Origin: an uncultured Paracoccaceae bacterium
GTDB lineage: Bacteria > Pseudomonadota > Alphaproteobacteria > Rhodobacterales > Rhodobacteraceae
DNA length: 6,961 bases
Direction of reading: 5' to 3'
Assembly (NCBI GenBank): GCA_905182165.1
Contig: CAJJAK010000004.1
Location: 355,889-362,849 of the forward strand
Under the pieces are notes generated by a model, which did no database searches, was not told the DNA's origin, and saw only the letters and a list, made by a program, of their open reading frames with translations. This document shows, one piece after another, positions 5,567-6,961 of this stretch. How positions within the stretch are numbered: the first letter of the stretch is position 1; every line of letters begins with the position of its first letter. The position numbers were made by a program, and so were the translations under genes.

Positions 5567-6956
5567 ATGACTTCAAATTTGATGTCTTTGGGTGTTACGG
5601 ATTTATTATTATTAATGGAAAAGCGAAAACTTTCAGCAAAAGAGTATGCAGTAGAGTTATCAGCAAAGCTATCAAGTGAAGATCACTTAAATGCGATACA
5701 AAGTTTCAGTAAAGATTTATTATTTGAATCAGCCGATATTGCTGATCAAAAAAGGCAATCGGGTTCAGGTGGCAAATTGTGTGGAGCTCCTTTTATAGCA
5801 AAAGATAATATAAATTCAAAAAATTTTCCTACCACTGCTGGTACTAAAGCTCTAATGTCTAACACTACATCAACGAATGCAGCAACGATTGATAAATTGT
5901 TAAACGAAGATGCTATATTAGGTGCTAAGGCTAATATGCATGAATTAGCATTTGGAATTACATCTAACAACTTTACAACTGGCCCTGTCAGAAATCCAAA
6001 AAATCCTGATAAAATTGCGGGTGGTTCGTCTGGAGGTACAGCTGCTGCAGTAGCAGCAGAAATTTTTCCAATTGGCCTTGGCACTGATACAGGAGGTTCT
6101 TGCAGAATCCCAGCAGCGTTATGTGGAGTAGTTGGTTTTAGGCCTTCAAGGGGTAGATATTCTATTGAGGGCGTTGTTCCAATCTCTCATACTAGGGATA
6201 CGGTTGGAACTATTTCTAGAAATGTAAAAGATGTTATTTTGTTTGATGAGATTTTGAGTGAAAAAAATTATGTTCTCGAAGATAAACCTTTAAATCAAAT
6301 AACACTGGGTATTCCTGCGGAGGTGTTCTTTGAAAATTTGGAGCCTCAGGTAGAAAGTAAATTAAAAGAGTAAATTGCTGAATTTAGAAAAGTTATCTAT
6401 TAAAGGTTTTAAACAGATGGCTAAAGATTTCGGTAACAACGAAGCATTTGGTTTCCCTGTGGTGTTGTATGAGGTCCTTCAAGATTTACCAAAATACTTA
6501 AAGAAATATGCTTCAGAGATTAATATTGATGAATTAGTCGCTGGGATTTCTTCTCCTGACGTTGCTGGTGTTTTTGCTAGCCAAATGGGCCCTGAAGCTA
6601 TGCCAAAAACGGCTTACGAAGCAGCACTTACTATTCACGGTCCAGCTATGAAAAGTATTTATGAAGGTACTTTTTCAGAGAATGGTTTGGATGCAATTAT
6701 TTTTCCAACGACTCCTTTAACTGCTAGAAATATTGGAGAAGATGAAACGATTGACTTGAATGGTGTACAAGTGCCAACATTCCCAACATACATCAGAAAT
6801 ACGGATCTAGGGTCAAATGTAGGTGCTCCCGGTATTTCATTACCGTGCGGAGGGATCGCTGCTTTGCCTGTCGGCATAGAGCTTGATGGTTTGCCTGGAC
6901 GTGATGAGGATTTGTTAGGTTTAGCAAAATCTATTGAGATGGCGCTCACATCTTAA
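5567..6956 (+). pseudogene. Amidase-signature hydrolase (indoleacetamide/mandelamide hydrolase-like), frameshifted
   Basis: Enzymes of this family split carboxamides into acid and ammonia in the cytoplasm. The first part (5567-6373, 268 residues) holds the whole Ser-cisSer-Lys triad: Lys79 in IAKDNI, cis-Ser154 in AGGSSGG, and nucleophile Ser178 in GTDTGGSCRIPA. It stops at TAA 6371-6373. The second part, open in another frame from 6366 to the TAA at 6954-6956, carries the rest of the fold: FGFPVVLYE, DAIIFPTTPL, the arylacetamidase-like IRNTDLGSNVGAPG, and LPVGIELDG. The joined region is 1390 nt (3n+1), about 462 residues after removing one base, which is normal for the family. One extra base near 6364-6370 (an AAAA run at 6364-6367) is the simplest repair. 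Reading on past the TAA in the first frame gives IAEFRK, so a stop mutation plus a frameshift just downstream is the alternative. The start ATG has AGGAG 6 nt upstream. The specific substrate is uncertain. Confidence 0.88.
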
Positions 6957-6961
6957 AAATT

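Noticed and set aside
5746..6084. Open frame on the minus strand opposite the amidase core
   Set aside because: It is antisense to the amidase catalytic motifs, with low-complexity Ala/Pro content typical of a shadow frame.
6366..6373. Programmed ribosomal frameshift in the amidase
   Set aside because: No slippery sequence allows tRNA re-pairing for a +1 move (GAG to AGT) and no stimulatory hairpin is evident; amidases are not known to use one.

Overview
The window is about 7 kb of AT-rich bacterial DNA (by eye about 35-38% G+C) with compact gene spacing, Shine-Dalgarno starts and short intergenic regions. Every gene belongs to a common Gram-negative nutrient-uptake or catabolic family. The periplasmic binding protein has a cleavable signal peptide, so the cell is very probably a proteobacterium. 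A low-GC marine or aquatic alpha- or gammaproteobacterium fits, but nothing here fixes the taxon.

Layout. (1) Positions 2-1538, minus strand: the ATPase and then the permease of a polar amino-acid (PAAT/HAAT-type) ABC importer. The permease start is reassigned to a GTG at 778. (2) 1539-1840: divergent control region. (3) 1841-2617, plus strand: the matching periplasmic family-3 binding protein, which looks like the cyclohexadienyl-dehydratase (PheC)-like branch, closed by a clear intrinsic terminator at 2644-2667. (4) 2737-3471, plus strand: a creatininase-family metal-dependent amidohydrolase. (5) 3468-4205, minus strand: a short-chain dehydrogenase that meets the creatininase tail to tail with a 4-bp overlap. 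(6) 4286-5204, minus strand: an HSL-type alpha/beta hydrolase broken by a frameshift. (7) 5205-5566: a second divergent control region. (8) 5567-6956, plus strand: an amidase-signature enzyme (indoleacetamide/mandelamide hydrolase-like), also broken by a frameshift.

Working hypothesis (inference): a scavenging locus that imports a small amino-acid-like or amide compound and attacks it with amide/ester hydrolases (creatininase family, amidase, HSL hydrolase) and an oxidoreductase. No substrate can be read from the sequence. The most striking fact is that two neighbouring, divergently transcribed hydrolase genes each carry one disruption of the same sense (total length 3n+1) while keeping every catalytic motif. 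That means either very recent pseudogenes or base-insertion errors in the assembly. I saw no RNA gene, CRISPR array, insertion sequence or phage element, and no clear evidence for a wholly new system.
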